Positions 19,590-27,855 of a stretch of DNA of 64,000 nucleotides are shown here, one piece after another. Source of the DNA: an uncultured Clostridia bacterium (GTDB lineage: Bacteria > Bacillota > Clostridia > Oscillospirales > Acutalibacteraceae); contig CANQGT010000004.1 in the NCBI GenBank assembly GCA_947623505.1, forward strand, positions 1-64,000, read 5' to 3'. The notes under the pieces were generated by a model that saw only the letters and a program-made list of their open reading frames with translations, had not been told where the DNA came from and did not search any database. Within the stretch, counting starts at the first letter, position 1. The number at the start of each line of letters is the position of its first letter. The position numbers were made by a program, and so were the translations under genes.

Positions 19590-20920
19590 AAGCGTTCAAC
19601 CTCTATACCAAACATAGCGCCAAGTGCCTCAAGCTCGCCGCTTATATCGCCGTAGCCGACTGCGAAATGCGGCTCCCAGCCGCCGATAACGGCTTTGCTT
19701 ATGATTTCGGCGCACGGCGCGGAGGTTTTCACAACAAGCGACGTGCCTGTAAACTGCTTAGGCTTATCGAGTATTTCACCCGTGCAGACGAATATTCTGA
19801 AAGCGCCGTCCGGCTTTTTGCCTATTCTTAAAACGGTTGCCTTTTCGCAGGGTTTGCAGCCGAATTCAAGAGTGGGGCCGATCTTTCTGTTGCAGTGAAC
19901 TCCCGCAACAGCCCCCGTATCCCGCCTCGCAAGCGAACACGCGGCGGTGCCGCAGTGCCAAAAGGTGACTGTGTTTTCCGCCTCGTCCATAGAAACGGGA
20001 TCGCCGAAAAACGCGGGGCTTCCCGTAAGAAACTGAGCCGCGTACATTGACAGAGCGCCGTAAGCGTCCGCCTCGCAGGCGGAGGGGATATTCATATCGT
20101 TTAGCATCGCCAGCACCGCGCAGACGGGCGTGCCGTATGAAGTAAAGAAATCGGGCCAGCACCGTGAAGCTATCGCCCCCACGCCGTTTTCCGCGCAGTA
20201 TTCGTAATACGCCTTATACAGCTTCGCAAAATCGGAGACGTTCTTTTCGGGGATATCCGAGAGGCATTTGATACAGCCGCGCGCCTTTTCAAGATAATCT
20301 GCGGCATCTGCATCGGTATAGCCTTTTGCCCTGTCGATAAGCTCCCTCGCCTCTATCGAATCAAGAGTGACGCCGAAATTTTTAAGCATCTCACTGTCGC
20401 CCGCCCTGCCGAAGCCAAAGCCCTGCGGGGTGTGGCCTATCTGAAGCAGTTTCAGACCTTTCATTGATTTTTTGAGCCGCGCCGTGCTTATGTAAGAATT
20501 TATCTTACTTTTCACGGCTTTCTCGTTCGGAGAGCCGAAAACATAGCCGTAACGCCTGCCGAGCGCCGAAAGCGCGTTTCCGGCTGAAAACGCGCCGGTA
20601 AGCGAATTGAGCCTGAGCCTGCCGCCGTCAACGGCGGGCTCGCGCAGCGCCCAGAGAAGCACGGGGCAGTCAAACCGCCGCGCTATCTCGCTTATGTACG
20701 CTCCGTTTGCGAAAGTCACATTCTGAACTATTACAAGATCAGGCGAAACCGTGCCGAGAAACGCCTCAAGCTTATCGATTGTGAGCAGCATTTCTTCGGG
20801 ATATTTTATATCCGCCTGAATTTCTTTTAACGCCGAAACGGAGCTTTCGTATTCTTTTTGGGCGGATTCCAAATGGAAAGTACCCACTCCTATCGGTATA
20901 TAAACGCATTCAAATTTCAT
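19586..20920 (-). CDS. L-fucose/L-arabinose isomerase-like sugar isomerase (candidate sulfoquinovose isomerase)
   Basis: ASRCWPDFFTSYGTPVCAVLAMLNDMNIPSACEADAYGALSMY and WHCGTAACSLA blocks typical of the fucose-isomerase-like family; ATGA overlap with TauE gene. Confidence 0.7.
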   Translation of the reverse strand: MKFECVYIPIGVGTFHLESAQKEYESSVSALKEIQADIKYPEEMLLTIDKLEAFLGTVSPDLVIVQNVTFANGAYISEIARRFDCPVLLWALREPAVDGGRLRLNSLTGAFSAGNALSALGRRYGYVFGSPNEKAVKSKINSYISTARLKKSMKGLKLLQIGHTPQGFGFGRAGDSEMLKNFGVTLDSIEARELIDRAKGYTDADAADYLEKARGCIKCLSDIPEKNVSDFAKLYKAYYEYCAENGVGAIASRCWPDFFTSYGTPVCAVLAMLNDMNIPSACEADAYGALSMYAAQFLTGSPAFFGDPVSMDEAENTVTFWHCGTAACSLARRDTGAVAGVHCNRKIGPTLEFGCKPCEKATVLRIGKKPDGAFRIFVCTGEILDKPKQFTGTSLVVKTSAPCAEIISKAVIGGWEPHFAVGYGDISGELEALGAMFGIEVERF

Positions 20921-20934
20921 ATTTTCACCTGTTT

Positions 20935-21600
20935 TCAGTAATTGAGCCTTTTGTTTTCCCCTATCAGCCCGATATGGGCGCCCTGCTTCACAAGCGGCTC
21001 CCTGTCCTTATGCGCAAGCACCCACTTGTTTTTCATCAAAAGCATTTCGTCCTCTTCGGTAACGGTATTTTTACAACGCTCAAGCGGCGTGTTCGTGCCT
21101 TTTAAGAGTATTACTATATCTTTAAAGCCGTGATCGCTGACGGAGCACGGGCTTAAATGCAGAGTTGTCTGATACATTTCGAGAACGGTTCCCTTAGACA
21201 CGAAAAACACCTTTTCGTTTCCGACGTAAAATCTGCCGTTTTCTATCTGCCAAATATGGCCTAAAGCAAGCATAAAATCGGTTACGGCAATATTGACCTC
21301 ACTGCATTTGTGATATTCAAAGCCGTTGTAGGTGGTGTTTTTTCCGTTGCAGTAGCCTATCTGTATCGGCATTTCGCCGTATATTGATTTTTCGATTTCA
21401 CTGCGGACGGCGGTTTTTTCCATCTTTTCTACCGACGGAACATAGATATTTCCGCTTTCGGGGATTTTCGTTTCGCTTTCCATATATTCCGAAAGCTCGG
21501 ACAAATCAAACCCCGTGTGTATTCTGCCGTAGGTTTTAAACTCCTCGTCAAAAACGGAGAAGATCTTAACGTCGTTTACGGCGTTGAGGCGCTCAAGCAT
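20935..21600 (-). CDS. DUF4867-like protein
   Basis: 221-aa protein (VKIFSVFDEEFKTYGRIHTGFD...GYCNGKNTTYNGFEYHKCSEVN...HLSPC) resembling the DUF4867 family recalled from sulfo-transaldolase clusters. Confidence 0.55.
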   Translation of the reverse strand: MLERLNAVNDVKIFSVFDEEFKTYGRIHTGFDLSELSEYMESETKIPESGNIYVPSVEKMEKTAVRSEIEKSIYGEMPIQIGYCNGKNTTYNGFEYHKCSEVNIAVTDFMLALGHIWQIENGRFYVGNEKVFFVSKGTVLEMYQTTLHLSPCSVSDHGFKDIVILLKGTNTPLERCKNTVTEEDEMLLMKNKWVLAHKDREPLVKQGAHIGLIGENKRLNY

Positions 21601-22459
21601 TGTAATCCCCTCTTACGACCTTGTAGGTGGCGCGCCAGTCCTCTTTGCCTATGCCCGCTTCCATTCCTTTGCGGTAAACCTCTCTCGCCGTCTCCATTCC
21701 GGGCATCGGGATATCAGCCTGCTCCGCGAGGCGGGAGCATATGCCGAGATCCTTATTTTCGTTTTCAAGTGAAAACGCGGTAGTCCAGTTTTCGCTTTCG
21801 ATATTTTTCCACTGCGCGTCAAGATAAAAGCACTGAGCGCCGCCGTAGGATATCGCCGTGTGATAATCCTCGGCGGATATGCCCATCTTTCTCGCAAGCA
21901 AAAGCGTTTCGTTCACTCCGTTTTGAATTTCGGCGCAAAGTGCGTTGTGGCATATTTTCATAACAAGCCCCTTGCCGTTTTCGCCCATTCTTATCACGTT
22001 GCGGCCCATATATTTAAGTATTGGTTCTATAACGGGAAACAGCTCCTCATCGCAGCCGACAAGCACGCCGAGCGTGCCGTCTATCGCGGCGGGCTTTGAT
22101 TTAACGACGGGCGCGTCCGCGAACTGAGCGCCTCTTGCCTTTATTATTCGCGAAACCTCAACGGAAACCGCGAGATCTATCGTACTCATATCTATACAGA
22201 TCATACCCGATTTTATTTCGTGGAGTATCTCGGTATAAACGGCTTTGACGTGCTCCGACTTCGGCACCATAGTGATTATTAAATCGGAATTTTCCGCCAC
22301 CTGAGAATTATTTTCGCAGGCGACCGCTCCGAGTGAGGCGAGCTTTTCGACCTGAGCCCTGTTGAGGTCGTTTACAAAAACCGCGTCGTCGTGTTTTTTT
22401 ATGATGTTTTCGCACATTGACTCGCCCATAATTCCGAGCCCGATAAAACCTATCCTCAT
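21593..22459 (-). CDS. 3-hydroxyisobutyrate dehydrogenase-family oxidoreductase (candidate sulfolactaldehyde reductase)
   Basis: MRIGFIGLGIMGESMCENI Rossmann, DAPVVKSKPAAIDGTL, GENGKGLVMKICHN (catalytic Lys region); start chosen at MRIGF. Confidence 0.8.
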   Translation of the reverse strand: MRIGFIGLGIMGESMCENIIKKHDDAVFVNDLNRAQVEKLASLGAVACENNSQVAENSDLIITMVPKSEHVKAVYTEILHEIKSGMICIDMSTIDLAVSVEVSRIIKARGAQFADAPVVKSKPAAIDGTLGVLVGCDEELFPVIEPILKYMGRNVIRMGENGKGLVMKICHNALCAEIQNGVNETLLLARKMGISAEDYHTAISYGGAQCFYLDAQWKNIESENWTTAFSLENENKDLGICSRLAEQADIPMPGMETAREVYRKGMEAGIGKEDWRATYKVVRGDYNA

Positions 22460-22469
22460 TTTCTTCTCC

Positions 22470-23159
22470 TTATTCTTCGGTAACGGTATTGTCCCACGCG
22501 CTTTGGAATTTCGCAAGGCCGTAATCGGTGAACGGATGATAAAAACTGTCCTTAAACACCTGAAGCCCCGCCGTGACTATATCGGCGCCCGCGACGGCGC
22601 AGTCCACAACCTGTTTGCCGTTTCTTACCGCCGCGCAGATTATCTGCGTTTTGCCGAGAAAGCCGTAATTCCCGTAAATCTTAACTATATCGTTGATATA
22701 CTTCACGCAGTCCTCGCCGCTGTTCTCTTTCCAGCCGATAAAGGGCGAAACAAAAAGCGAATTGTTTTTTGCCGCGATTATCGCCTGAGACGGCGAAAAC
22801 ACCAGCGTCAGATTTGTTCTCACGCCTTTTTTCTCAAGCCGCCTCGCCGCGGTTATACCCGCCTGCGTGCACGGTATTTTAATTACAAAATTCGGGCTCA
22901 TCGCCGCTATTGTCTCGCCCATCGCCACCATTTCATCGGCGTCGTCAAGGTGGGGATTTATCTCAACGGACACGGGGAATTTTTCCCATCCCCCGATTCC
23001 CTTTTCCTTAACAAACTCGGCGAGCTCGCCGATGACCGTGTAAAACGGCTTGCCGGAATCCATAATATGTTTCGGATTTGTTGTAACGCCGTCTATACCG
23101 AACGTATCGTAGGCCTCTCTTATCTCGTCTATTTTTGCGCTGTCAAGAAAATATTTCAT
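22470..23159 (-). CDS. Transaldolase-family protein (candidate 6-deoxy-6-sulfofructose transaldolase)
   Basis: MKYFLDSAKIDEIREA, GVTTNP, VIKIPCTQAGITAAR (Schiff-base Lys block), GADIVTAGLQVF. Confidence 0.88.
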   Translation of the reverse strand: MKYFLDSAKIDEIREAYDTFGIDGVTTNPKHIMDSGKPFYTVIGELAEFVKEKGIGGWEKFPVSVEINPHLDDADEMVAMGETIAAMSPNFVIKIPCTQAGITAARRLEKKGVRTNLTLVFSPSQAIIAAKNNSLFVSPFIGWKENSGEDCVKYINDIVKIYGNYGFLGKTQIICAAVRNGKQVVDCAVAGADIVTAGLQVFKDSFYHPFTDYGLAKFQSAWDNTVTEE

Positions 23160-23177
23160 TTTGCTTTCCTCCTGAAA

Positions 23178-25169
23178 TCAAGCATTTTTTATATCTAAAA
23201 GCTCTTCGCTTTTTTCGGCGTTTTTTCTTATGAAAACGGGTATCTCCCCCAACGGCGCCGCTATCTCGTATTCACCGCCGGGATATAGAACTCCGCTCCA
23301 AAGATGCACCCACTCGTCGTTCGGAAGATATACCCGCCTGCTTTCGGCGTTTTCCTTAAGCACGGGGGCAACAAGAATATCTCCGCCGAGAAGATATTCA
23401 TACGCCTCGCTGTAAGCCCTTTCCTCATCATAGCGGAAAAACAGAGGCCTTATGATTCCGACTCCCTTTTCGGCGTTTTCAGCGTCGCATTCTTTCAGAT
23501 ACGGCTTCAGCGCCCTGTGTATTCTGCTCATTTTCGCGTGATGCGAAAGTACCCGATCATCATAGTCAAACTGTGCGTTGACGTCGGGATTAAGCCCCTC
23601 GTGACCGCGCATAAGCGGCGAAAAGGCGTTCATCTCCGCCCAGCGCATAAACAGCTCCGGCGTGCGCTTAAGACTTAGAAAAGTGGTGTATCCGCCCACG
23701 TCGGAATGACTGAGCCCGAATCCGCAGCACGTCAGCGACAGCGCCGCGGGGATAACACTCGGCAATCCGAAATCTATCGAATAATCCACGTGGTTGTCTC
23801 CGTTCCACATCATCGTTGAATATTTTTTGGTATCGGTAAAGCCCGACCTTGTGAAAAACATTATTTCGCCGAGCTTGCCGCTCTCCTCCACCGCCTCGCG
23901 GTTGAGTTTCGCCCAAAGCGACGCCCAGACGTTGTGCTTTAGCCGCGCGTCCTCATTGCTGAAAAGAACGCAGTCGGTAGGCAAATACTCGCCGAAATCA
24001 GCCATCCAACCGGAAAAGCCGAGATCTATCATATTCCTTTTGATTATATTTTTCAGCCATTCATACGCCTGCGGATTCGTAAGATCGACCATTGCGGCGG
24101 GAAAAGTGGTTATGGTGACGTAATAATCCCCGCCGTCCCTGTTCTTTACGCAATAGCCCTTTTCGTGAGCCTCTTTATAGAGCGGCTTCTCCACGGCGAG
24201 AAACGGATTGATATATCCGAGCACCCGTATGCCTTTTTCATTCAGTTCCTTTATCTTTTTATCGAGATCCGGGTAGAGCTCTTTATCCCACTGCCAGTTC
24301 CACTGAAGCTGTTTTCCGACTGCGGTAACTCTTCTGCCCTCCCAATCCTGTATCCACACGCCGCACACCGCCGTGCCCGCGTCAAGGCAGGCTTTTACCT
24401 TGCTCATCATAATATCCGTGCCGCCCTGTATGCCGAGTATGGCTCCGTCAAACACCCAATCGGGCAGGCGCGGCTGGCGGCCGAGCAGAGAAGTGAGATT
24501 GCTTTCAAGCTCCTCAAAGCTTTCGCCCACTCCTATGTAGAAAGGCGCTATCGAATCGGTTTTGAGAATATGAACGTCGGCTTTTGTAAAATCAAACTCG
24601 CACCGCGCCGTTGAGGCGGAATGGAAAAAATATTTTCGCGAGCTGATGAAAGTGGGCTCCGCGTAATAAGTTTCATAATTCCCGAATTTTTGCTTTTTCG
24701 TTGTGTTGCGAACGCCGAAAGCGATTTTAACGATTTTCTTCGCCGTTTGCAGCGCGTTTATATGTTCTGCAACCCATACGTTGACCTTTTTTCCGCGAAG
24801 ATTAAATTCCGTAAAATTTTCACCGCAGCCGTATATCCTTTCATCGGATTCGGCAGGCAGATTTATCCACATTCTGTTAAATTCTTCGGAAATACGAGGT
24901 GTAAAGGTTAACATCTTTACACCTGTGCTTATTATAAACTCTCCGCAGTCGAGACCTACGGTGAGCTCATTGCCGTTCAATGAAAGACGCTTTATACTGA
25001 AAACAGATGACGAGAAAATCTTTTCCTTGATTTTAAAACTGCCGTGGCTCATAGAATATGTGTTGCAGCCCTTGCCGAGCCTGCAAAATTCATCGCCCTC
25101 TTTAAATTCACAAAGGATTTTTCCTCCATAGCAAACGGAAGCCCTGCCGTTTTCACATAAGATTTTCAA
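23178..25169 (-). CDS. GH31 sulfoquinovosidase-like alpha-glycosidase
   Basis: GIQGGTD, WIQDWEGRR..GKQLQWNWQWD, GWMADFGEYLPTD (nucleophile), SHSDVGGYTT (acid/base), very close to recalled E. coli YihQ. Confidence 0.88.
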   Translation of the reverse strand: MKILCENGRASVCYGGKILCEFKEGDEFCRLGKGCNTYSMSHGSFKIKEKIFSSSVFSIKRLSLNGNELTVGLDCGEFIISTGVKMLTFTPRISEEFNRMWINLPAESDERIYGCGENFTEFNLRGKKVNVWVAEHINALQTAKKIVKIAFGVRNTTKKQKFGNYETYYAEPTFISSRKYFFHSASTARCEFDFTKADVHILKTDSIAPFYIGVGESFEELESNLTSLLGRQPRLPDWVFDGAILGIQGGTDIMMSKVKACLDAGTAVCGVWIQDWEGRRVTAVGKQLQWNWQWDKELYPDLDKKIKELNEKGIRVLGYINPFLAVEKPLYKEAHEKGYCVKNRDGGDYYVTITTFPAAMVDLTNPQAYEWLKNIIKRNMIDLGFSGWMADFGEYLPTDCVLFSNEDARLKHNVWASLWAKLNREAVEESGKLGEIMFFTRSGFTDTKKYSTMMWNGDNHVDYSIDFGLPSVIPAALSLTCCGFGLSHSDVGGYTTFLSLKRTPELFMRWAEMNAFSPLMRGHEGLNPDVNAQFDYDDRVLSHHAKMSRIHRALKPYLKECDAENAEKGVGIIRPLFFRYDEERAYSEAYEYLLGGDILVAPVLKENAESRRVYLPNDEWVHLWSGVLYPGGEYEIAAPLGEIPVFIRKNAEKSEELLDIKNA

Positions 25170-25181
25170 TATACCACCCCT

Positions 25182-25206
25182 AATTGATAAACGCAGTTAA
25201 CTAATT
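25182..25206 (-). promoter_or_regulatory. Imperfect palindromic candidate operator AATTAGTTAAC-TGC-GTTTATCAATT
   Basis: 8 of 11 arm positions match; lies just downstream of the -10 box of the operon promoter. Confidence 0.5.
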
Positions 25207-25216
25207 CATCGTTTTA

Positions 25217-25245
25217 ATTATAATACCGCCGTTATTCAAAGTCAA
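25217..25245 (-). promoter_or_regulatory. SigA-type promoter of the 10-gene operon (TTGACT-17-TATAAT)
   Basis: Minus strand ttgact / ttgaataacggcggtat / tataat, about 48 nt upstream of the GH31 start. Confidence 0.75.
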
Positions 25246-25265
25246 GGGATAACGGAAAATACAAA

Positions 25266-25312
25266 AAACGCGCATCTGTAAAGTGATAATGCTTTACAGA
25301 TACGCGTCCTTT
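25266..25312 (-). terminator. Terminator of the HMA-domain gene
   Basis: Minus strand cgcgtatctgtaaag-cattatca-ctttacagatgcgcgttttttg. Confidence 0.8.
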
Positions 25313-25319
25313 TCGGTTT

Positions 25320-25574
25320 CTATTTTCTGCCGCCGAAAATGCCCTTTTTATCGTATTGCTCGCATTTAACCGAAAGCAATCCGTAACCTGTGGGCTCAAT
25401 GACCTTTCGCAGTTCTTCCGTCGGTATTTCGTTCTCGCAAATGATTTCGGTTTTTCTTTTTGTGTGGGAAGAGTTCACCTTTTTTACCTTAAACGCTCTG
25501 CGCACCGCATCGTTAATATGCGCCTCGCACATCGAGCATGCCATTCCGTCTATTTCCAATATCATTTTTACCAT
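25320..25574 (-). CDS. Heavy-metal-associated (HMA) domain protein, CopZ-like
   Basis: GMACSMC metal-binding motif, 84 aa. Confidence 0.8.
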   Translation of the reverse strand: MVKMILEIDGMACSMCEAHINDAVRRAFKVKKVNSSHTKRKTEIICENEIPTEELRKVIEPTGYGLLSVKCEQYDKKGIFGGRK

Positions 25575-25629
25575 TTAAAAGTCCCCCCTTGACGAAGATA
25601 AATAAATATATAAATAAAGCGTTCGGTAA

Positions 25630-25655
25630 AATCAGTTAGTTTTTACTAACTGATT
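25630..25655 (-). promoter_or_regulatory. Perfect palindromic operator AATCAGTTAGT-N4-ACTAACTGATT upstream of the HMA gene
   Basis: 11-bp perfect inverted repeat; TTGACA-17-TATTCT promoter immediately upstream on the minus strand. Confidence 0.75.
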
Positions 25656-25703
25656 AAAGAATAGCACTAATTTTTGAATTTGTCAATAGATTTGCCAATC
25701 TGT

Positions 25704-26114
25704 TTATTCGTTTGATACCAAATAAATATTAAAATCTTTGCGCTTGCCGCCTACAACGACCCGTTCAACCTCGCTGTCCCAAAAAGGAAGCAAATAGTTT
25801 TCATAGTAGTTTTCAATTCTTTTTTTAACAGCATCATTATCAACCATAAATTTATCATAATTTTTAATTATAAAAATATATTTTTGTTCAATCAATTCAT
25901 CCATTTCGGTCAAAAAATCATCTTCGGTATAATAATCTTTTTTCCAGCCGTCCGGTATTTCGCCGAAATCGAACAGTTCCCATATCTTGTCAAAATATTG
26001 CTCGTAGGTATCGATCCCTTTTCCGTCCATAACAATATATTTAACATCACTATATCTATATAATATCTTCTCTCGTTCAAATTCTTCATTTGTCATTCTG
26101 TATAATTTGTTCAT
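25704..26114 (-). CDS. Barstar-like small protein (putative)
   Basis: KYIVMDGKGIDTYEQYFDKIWELFDFG...YYTEDDFLTEMDEL...FIIKNYDKF...FNIYLV resembles the barstar fold pattern. Confidence 0.45.
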   Translation of the reverse strand: MNKLYRMTNEEFEREKILYRYSDVKYIVMDGKGIDTYEQYFDKIWELFDFGEIPDGWKKDYYTEDDFLTEMDELIEQKYIFIIKNYDKFMVDNDAVKKRIENYYENYLLPFWDSEVERVVVGGKRKDFNIYLVSNE

Positions 26115-26203
26115 TCTTGTCTCCTTAGCTATACATTGTAATTATCATATGGATATGGTATCATAAAAATAAATTTGTGAAAAGATTATATTTGGTGATA
26201 TAA

Positions 26204-26872
26204 ATGATAAATATTTTGCTTGAGGGATATGAAATAAACGCCGATTATCTTTATGATGAGCTGAAAAAATACATAATGCCGGAACACAAGGTTGCCGTCG
26301 TAGCGTTCTCGTTTCGTGATACAGAAGTTAAATCTCTGACCGACTGGAAAAATTTATACGGTAAAGATAGCGGTATATATTATAACGGCATAGTAAGCGG
26401 ATTTGCCGCCTACGGTATATCCGAAAATAATATTTCATTTATAAACTACTTTACCGACACGAAAGAATCTGCCGTGCGGAAAATAAAACAATCGGATATC
26501 GTGTATTTTCTGGGCGGTTTACCCGACAGAATGATGGACAGGATAAAAGAATTTTATTTGACGGACGCGTTAAAAAATCATAACAGAATCATTATGGGAT
26601 ACAGCGCGGGCGCTGTTATTCAATTATCGGAATATCACTTATCCCCCGATAAAGATTATCCTCAATTTAATTACTACGAGGGGCTTTCGTATTTAAACGG
26701 TTTTTATCTGGAAGTTCATTACGAAGGCGCCAAAGCGCAAAATGACGCTATTCGGCGCGTATTAAAGGAAAGAGGAAAAACTGTGTACGCGACCGCGTTA
26801 AAAAAGGGCGCTGTACTTGTTGATAACGGTAAAATAAAACTGCTCGGAGATGTGCGGACGTTTAAAGCATAG
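26204..26872 (+). CDS. Peptidase S51 (dipeptidase E / class I glutamine amidotransferase-like)
   Basis: FLGGLPDRM and GYSAGAVI nucleophile motif. Confidence 0.75.
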   Translation: MINILLEGYEINADYLYDELKKYIMPEHKVAVVAFSFRDTEVKSLTDWKNLYGKDSGIYYNGIVSGFAAYGISENNISFINYFTDTKESAVRKIKQSDIVYFLGGLPDRMMDRIKEFYLTDALKNHNRIIMGYSAGAVIQLSEYHLSPDKDYPQFNYYEGLSYLNGFYLEVHYEGAKAQNDAIRRVLKERGKTVYATALKKGAVLVDNGKIKLLGDVRTFKA

Positions 26873-26959
26873 GATGGGCACATTCAAAGTCAAAAGTAAT
26901 AGCGATATGCAAAAGTAATCGGATAAACGGGAATTTGCCAAAGCGCAGTGTGTGAAAAA

Positions 26960-27109
26960 ATGGAGAAGATAAAAAATTTATTTAATAAACTTAAAACGAA
27001 GTTTATAAACTTTTGTAAATGGATATGGCAAGAATGCAAAGATTGGCGTACCATAGTTATTTTTGCCGTTTTGAATCGCCGTCACTTTGGCAATACGCCG
27101 AATTATTGA
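26960..27109 (+). CDS. 49-aa small ORF with amphipathic N-terminus, possibly truncated membrane protein
   Basis: Hand translation MEKIKNLFNKLKTKFINFCKWIWQECKDWRTIVIFAVLNRRHFGNTPNY; not in ORF track because of length. Confidence 0.35.
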   Translation: MEKIKNLFNKLKTKFINFCKWIWQECKDWRTIVIFAVLNRRHFGNTPNY

Positions 27110-27433
27110 TAAAATATTTTAATTGATGTGTATTCTTATTTGAATTGTTAAATCTGTAAATCAATTTCAAACAGAATTTATATCAAATATCCGCTTTCGC
27201 TTTGCGACAGTTTTATTTATTGATTTCTCGATATATTTACAAAATATAATGAAAAATAAAATAAAGATATTTCATCGCATTCGTATGCGTTTTAATATCT
27301 GTTTTGCTAAAATTTTTCAATTTTAAATGAGGAATAACGGCTAACAATATACTTGCAAGAGCGATGAGAATCCATTGCGTTTGCAATCGATACTTTTTGC
27401 TTTTGAAATAAAATGAAAAAGGAGTGTTATTCA

Positions 27434-27622
27434 ATGTCAAACAAGAACGTAGTTCCCGAGGCCAAAGAGGCTCTTAACAGATTCAAAATGGAAGCTGCAA
27501 GTGAAGTTGGTGTTAACCTCAAGCAGGGTTACAACGGTGACCTTACCTCTAAGCAGGCAGGTTCGGTAGGCGGTCAGATGGTTAAGAAAATGATCAAGTC
27601 CTACGAGGAATCTATGAAGTAA
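27434..27622 (+). CDS. Alpha/beta-type small acid-soluble spore protein
   Basis: EAKEALNRFKMEAASEVGV and LTSKQAGSVGGQMVKKMI; RBS aaaggag. Confidence 0.95.
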   Translation: MSNKNVVPEAKEALNRFKMEAASEVGVNLKQGYNGDLTSKQAGSVGGQMVKKMIKSYEESMK

Positions 27623-27855
27623 AGCGGTTTTAAAATTCCGATAAAACGGATATTTTAAAGCTAACGAACGCCCGATTTACAAGGCGTTATATAAACGCTG
27701 CTTTTTCTTTGGGGCGTTCATACAGATTGCTAACGAGTAATCCATGGGCACGGCTTCGCCGTGTCTTTTGCTTTTAAATAACCGCCGTGGGACATATCGG
27801 GTTCGGCTCCCTATAAATCAAGATGAGCCGCTTCAAGGCGGCTCAAGGATATTGT

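Noticed and set aside
27237-27440. 67-aa minus-strand ORF with a hydrophobic stretch
   Set aside because: AT-rich region; its start overlaps the spore-protein RBS and no homology is recognised.
27664-27719. gaacgccc...gggcgttc inverted repeat with inner hairpin after the spore protein gene
   Set aside because: Probably just the terminator region of the spore protein gene; no evidence of a separate RNA.
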